DNA of 64,000 nt, taken from contig CAJQPP010000047.1 in the NCBI GenBank assembly GCA_905480235.1, positions 1-64,000 on the forward strand, given 5' to 3'. The translations under genes and the position numbers were made by a program. The notes beneath the pieces are model-generated. The model was not told where the DNA came from. It ran no database searches and was given only the letters and a program-made list of their open reading frames with translations. Position 1 is the first letter of the stretch, and the number at the start of each line of letters is the position of its first letter. Positions 61,207 to 64,000 of this stretch are shown piece by piece. This DNA comes from an uncultured Pirellulaceae bacterium. Lineage in GTDB: Bacteria > Planctomycetota > Planctomycetia > Pirellulales > Pirellulaceae.

Positions 61207-62310
61207 TTAGAGATCCAGTTGGTCTAGTTGGTCGACTAATTGGTCTAGGGCGTCGCGTTGGCGGTTTCGTTTGTGGTTGGGTTGCCGCTTATCGAGACCT
61301 TGCATCCCAACGATGTCTCGACCGGCCATCGCCAGTTGCTGATCGCGTTCGTCGGCGGCCACTTCGACTGCCGACCGTCCTTTGTCCGGAGCGCCGAACA
61401 ATTGAGAGAGGTCAATCTTAAGGCTGGTGCCCATTTCAGCGGAGCCTGCGATCACCGGCGTTTTATGTTGTGGGAAAATGATGGCGTTTTCCGGGCAAAC
61501 GCGACTACACGCGGGGCAGCCCTTGCGACAATTATCGGGTTGTTCGACAAGAATCGTGTCGATTCGATCAACTCCATAGACGCCGAACAAACAAAAATCG
61601 ATACACTCCAAACAATTGGTGCAGCGACTGTAGTCGATTACGGGGTACCAGCGTCGCGGTGCGCGTTCTTCGATGCGGGTGATATTACCATCTTCGCCGC
61701 CTGCTTCTTCGGTTGTCTGAACGCCGTTCGGCGCGGGTTCCAGACCCGACCCGTCGCGAGCTAGACTGGTGGAATTGGTGGGTGTCTCAAATCGTTGGTT
61801 TGTGGACGGTTCCACCTTCGGTCCGCCGAGGCCTAAACTAACCACATCGACGCTGAGTTCGGCGAGGATTCTCTTTGCCTCGTCGATGTAATCTTGGGAA
61901 CGGTTCGTGGTTTTCAAGTCAAAACAATAGATGTGACGGTTGGGAATATCGCGGTGCTCAATTACCCTTTGCTTTTCCACCTCATCCAGTTCTTCCTCTT
62001 CGTCGTCCTCTTCCTCGTCGTCTTCATTGACGAGCAGGGTGGTCCCCACGTGTCCGGAAATATGATTGCGATCAAGAATCCAATGCGCTGCTCGTTCGAA
62101 CATCCAGGAACAAACAATCATGTCACCACTAATTCCCTTGAAGGCCAGCATGCCGGTGCTGTCCGCTTTGAGGTCGTAAAGGTGGGGCGTGACGGTGACA
62201 TCAAAACCGGGCTCGAACATCAGGCCGGCAATAATTTCCTCTTCCAAGCGACGCTTGGAAGGGTTACTGCTTTGACCTTGCGAGACGATTACAGAGATGC
62301 GTTTGGCCAT
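61207..62310 (-). CDS. Two-cluster 4Fe-4S ferredoxin-like protein with N-terminal extension
   Basis: 367 residues. An N-terminal ~165-residue domain (VIVSQGQSSNPSKRRLEEEI, MIVCSWMFERAAHWIL, YIDEAKRILAELSVD) resembles a flavodoxin/ferredoxin-reductase-type alpha/beta fold, broken by a strongly acidic run of mostly Asp/Glu at about residues 97-110. A low-complexity linker (165-215) leads to two clusters: Cys230-x2-Cys233-x2-Cys236-x3-Cys240 and Cys261-x3-Cys265-x2-Cys268-x3-Cys272, the second with unusual spacing. Likely an electron carrier for a radical SAM or metabolic enzyme. Followed upstream by a GcvH-like and HemN-like pair on the same strand (145 bp gap). Confidence 0.8.
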   Translation of the reverse strand: MAKRISVIVSQGQSSNPSKRRLEEEIIAGLMFEPGFDVTVTPHLYDLKADSTGMLAFKGISGDMIVCSWMFERAAHWILDRNHISGHVGTTLLVNEDDEEEDDEEEELDEVEKQRVIEHRDIPNRHIYCFDLKTTNRSQDYIDEAKRILAELSVDVVSLGLGGPKVEPSTNQRFETPTNSTSLARDGSGLEPAPNGVQTTEEAGGEDGNITRIEERAPRRWYPVIDYSRCTNCLECIDFCLFGVYGVDRIDTILVEQPDNCRKGCPACSRVCPENAIIFPQHKTPVIAGSAEMGTSLKIDLSQLFGAPDKGRSAVEVAADERDQQLAMAGRDIVGMQGLDKRQPNHKRNRQRDALDQLVDQLDQLDL

Positions 62311-62455
62311 GCGGAGTTCGGAGCTTAGGGGAATTGAAAAGCGTCTATGTTACCAAAAAGCAGCGTCGCTCGCCGCATTTTATAACGAGCACGGAAACCC
62401 ATTTCGCGGGGTGTTTTGACCAGCTAAGAGCGGCAGAGCAGGGCACTGGGCGGTG

Positions 62456-62911
62456 CTAATGGTTCAATTGGCCCTTGATCGTGCGTTGCGTTTTATCCCA
62501 CACGTCGTCCAATAATTCCACATACTGGCTCGCGGTCAAGAATTCGGGAGCATCGCAAGTCATTTCGAACAGCCAGCCACCATCATATTTATCGACATTA
62601 ATGGCGGAGGGGTCTTCCATCAGTTGCTGGTTGAATTGCGATAGGTGACCGGGAATCGGGGCATACAAAGCGCTTTCAGCTTTCTTGCTTTCGATGGATC
62701 CAATTTCCTGCCGCATCTCTAGGCGGGCAGGTGCTTCGACTAACCAATCCAGGAAATAGACGTCTTGCAATAAACGCACGGCATAGGCCGTAAAGCCAAA
62801 CCGGTAGGTCTTTTCGCCGACGTGTTGCGACCACATGTGATTGTCGGCGTAATTTCGATCGTCGGGGAATTCAGCCGAGAATTCACCCATCATAAAAATG
62901 GACTCAGGCAT
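62456..62911 (-). CDS. GcvH-like lipoyl-domain protein
   Basis: 151 aa. The barrel-sandwich with the modifiable lysine is visible: SIESKKAESALYAPIPG, where Lys77 aligns with the lipoylated Lys of the glycine cleavage H protein (ESVKAxSDxYxPxxG). N-terminal residues 1-25 are extra, and the C-terminal DAPEFLTASQYVELLDD helix is H-protein-like. No gcvT, gcvP or lipoate-ligase gene is in the window. It lies 8 bp downstream of the HemN-like gene, so it is co-transcribed with it. A dedicated lipoyl carrier for a non-glycine pathway is possible; ordinary glycine cleavage H protein is the conservative alternative. Confidence 0.8.
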   Translation of the reverse strand: MPESIFMMGEFSAEFPDDRNYADNHMWSQHVGEKTYRFGFTAYAVRLLQDVYFLDWLVEAPARLEMRQEIGSIESKKAESALYAPIPGHLSQFNQQLMEDPSAINVDKYDGGWLFEMTCDAPEFLTASQYVELLDDVWDKTQRTIKGQLNH

Positions 62912-62919
62912 AGGATTGT

Positions 62920-64000
62920 TTAGGTGTAGCGAATGCCTTGGTGACTTGGTTCAAAGAATACGGGAAGTAACGCATCCACTCGCAGCAAGCCCTGACGGGT
63001 GAGTTCAATTCGCTCGTCGCCAATGATTGCATAACCATCATCGACATGCTGCTGCCAGGCCTCAGGCCATGTCTCGACAACGTCTTGGTGAAATTTAGCG
63101 CGGAAATAGTCACGGTCAAGATAACCCTTCTTCAACAAAAGAATCATCTCGCGGATTAGCAACTGTGTTTGGGTGGGTTTTAATGCCCTGCCTAGAGGTA
63201 ATGTTTTGTGTTCCAGCAAATCAGATTTGTAAACGTTGATATCCGGTTTGTTTTGGTAGTGCACGCCCGAAATATGTCCAAAACTGGCAACGCCGGTTGC
63301 CAAAAGATCGGAGCCTTGCCACAGGTTGTCGCGGTAACTGAAATTAACCTTGGCGGGATCTTTGACCAGCGTGTAACCACTACTGATATGGTAACCGGCC
63401 GCGATGAGGGTGTCGTAGGCGTAGTCCAGCCAGTCCCGTTTCGTAGTCCAATCAGCGACGGGCGTTTCAATTTTTTCGCCCAGAATATCTTTTGAATAAA
63501 CGGTATTAAACGGTAGTTCCATCTGATAGATGGTCACGCTGTCGGGAGACAGTTCTATGGTTTTGGCAATGTTTGATTTCCAATTGTCCCATGATTCACC
63601 GACCATTCCAGAAATCAGGTCGATGTTCACGTTGTGAAAATCCGCTGCCTGAATCCAATCCCAAGCGCGATAGATTTCTTTGGACAGATGGGCGCGACCA
63701 TTTTCTTCGAGGATCGCATCCGTGAAATTTTCTACGCCTAGGCTAAGGCGAGTGATGCCCAGTTCTTTCAGACGTTGAATTTTCGGTTCCTGCAGCGTAC
63801 CCGGCTCGCATTCAAAGGTGACTTCCTCAGCATCATCCCAGTTGATGTTAGCGCGGAGTCGATCGACTAACGAAGTCAGCTGCTTGGCACTTAGATAGGA
63901 TGGTGTGCCACCACCGAAATAGACAAATCGAAACGGTCGCCCGCCCATCACGGGCTGTTGGCTCACCAACTCAATTTCCTGACAAAGCGCGGAAACGTAG
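62920..64000 (-). CDS. HemN-like radical SAM protein (oxygen-independent coproporphyrinogen oxidase family), 5' part beyond window
   Basis: The frame is open to the window edge, so the start and the CxxxCxxC cluster lie beyond 64000. Visible residues cover most of the TIM barrel and C-terminal part: RFVYFGGGTPSYLSAKQL (HemN-family GGGTPS), FECEPGT, LSLGVENFTDAILEENGR, NVNIDLISGMVGESWDNW, and a C-terminal winged-helix-like region ending in LLPVFFEPSHQG. It is the HemN/HemW clan; whether it decarboxylates coproporphyrinogen or handles heme cannot be decided, and STM4012-like radical SAM proteins have a similar C-terminus. The GcvH-like gene follows after 8 bp, suggesting a joint function. Confidence 0.86.
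   Translation of the reverse strand, partial: YVSALCQEIELVSQQPVMGGRPFRFVYFGGGTPSYLSAKQLTSLVDRLRANINWDDAEEVTFECEPGTLQEPKIQRLKELGITRLSLGVENFTDAILEENGRAHLSKEIYRAWDWIQAADFHNVNIDLISGMVGESWDNWKSNIAKTIELSPDSVTIYQMELPFNTVYSKDILGEKIETPVADWTTKRDWLDYAYDTLIAAGYHISSGYTLVKDPAKVNFSYRDNLWQGSDLLATGVASFGHISGVHYQNKPDINVYKSDLLEHKTLPLGRALKPTQTQLLIREMILLLKKGYLDRDYFRAKFHQDVVETWPEAWQQHVDDGYAIIGDERIELTRQGLLRVDALLPVFFEPSHQGIRYT

Noticed and set aside
62920-62990. Considering the HemN-like end as a separate frame
   Set aside because: The long frame runs uninterrupted to the window edge and its C-terminus fits the same family.
1-64000. CRISPR arrays, insertion sequences, rRNA, tRNA genes
   Set aside because: None seen: no regularly spaced repeats, transposase motifs, or cloverleaf-like sequences in the spacers, judged by eye only.

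Overview
The window reads as a continuous stretch of chromosome from a planctomycete, probably a marine member of the Pirellulales/Rhodopirellula side of the phylum. This is inferred from gene content. There are two copies of the DUF1501 plus DUF1549/DUF1553 cytochrome-like gene pair, a DUF1080 protein, several exported beta-propeller proteins, many exported proteins with Tat, Sec or lipoprotein signals, weak or absent Shine-Dalgarno sites, and short mostly monocistronic or two-to-three-gene units on both strands. I see no rRNA, tRNA, CRISPR array, transposase or prophage gene. Both edges cut genes: typA on the left and a HemN-like radical SAM gene on the right.

Left part (1-16.7 kb): typA and a rhomboid protease face a minus-strand unit of an HlyD-type adaptor, a squalene-cyclase-like alpha/alpha-barrel protein and a PolB-type DEDDy exonuclease. 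Then come peptidase T, a LemA plus M48 membrane metalloprotease pair, a 1220-residue AsmA/TamB-like envelope protein, a small secreted protein, an MBL-fold hydrolase and an exported glutathione peroxidase. This is mostly envelope maintenance and peptide turnover.

Middle left (16.9-24 kb): a glutamate-cysteine-ligase-like domain fused to a CBS pair, followed by what looks like a complete trans-4-hydroxy-L-proline catabolic set: 4-hydroxyproline 2-epimerase, a D-amino-acid (D-hydroxyproline) dehydrogenase, a DHDPS-family deaminase, and alpha-ketoglutarate semialdehyde dehydrogenase. Together these would take hydroxyproline to 2-oxoglutarate.

Centre (24-44.4 kb): a DUF1501 / giant PSC1-WD40-DUF1549-DUF1553 unit, an SGNH hydrolase, a parvulin, ferritin with DUF2237, NHL and PQQ propellers, PepD with a MazG-like protein, an isolated secreted protein of unknown function with a structured leader and a very strong terminator, TspO, MarC, a membrane coiled-coil protein, an HNH nuclease and a DUF1080 protein.

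Right part (44.4-64 kb): sugar-acid/sugar oxidation genes (tagaturonate-reductase-like, aldo/keto reductase plus lactonase-type amidohydrolase), EpmA with a membrane-anchored lipase-like hydrolase, folD, a second DUF1501/PSD1 pair, an overlapping thyA-folA-SnoaL-like operon, a GT2-like protein, a radical SAM/SPASM-like protein preceded by a long inverted-repeat structure, a PDZ-redoxin fusion, and a HemN-like / GcvH-like gene pair with a two-cluster ferredoxin. The least explained items are the inverted-repeat element at 58623-58734, the leader of the gene at 38717, the GCS2-CBS fusion and the GcvH-like/HemN-like pair.
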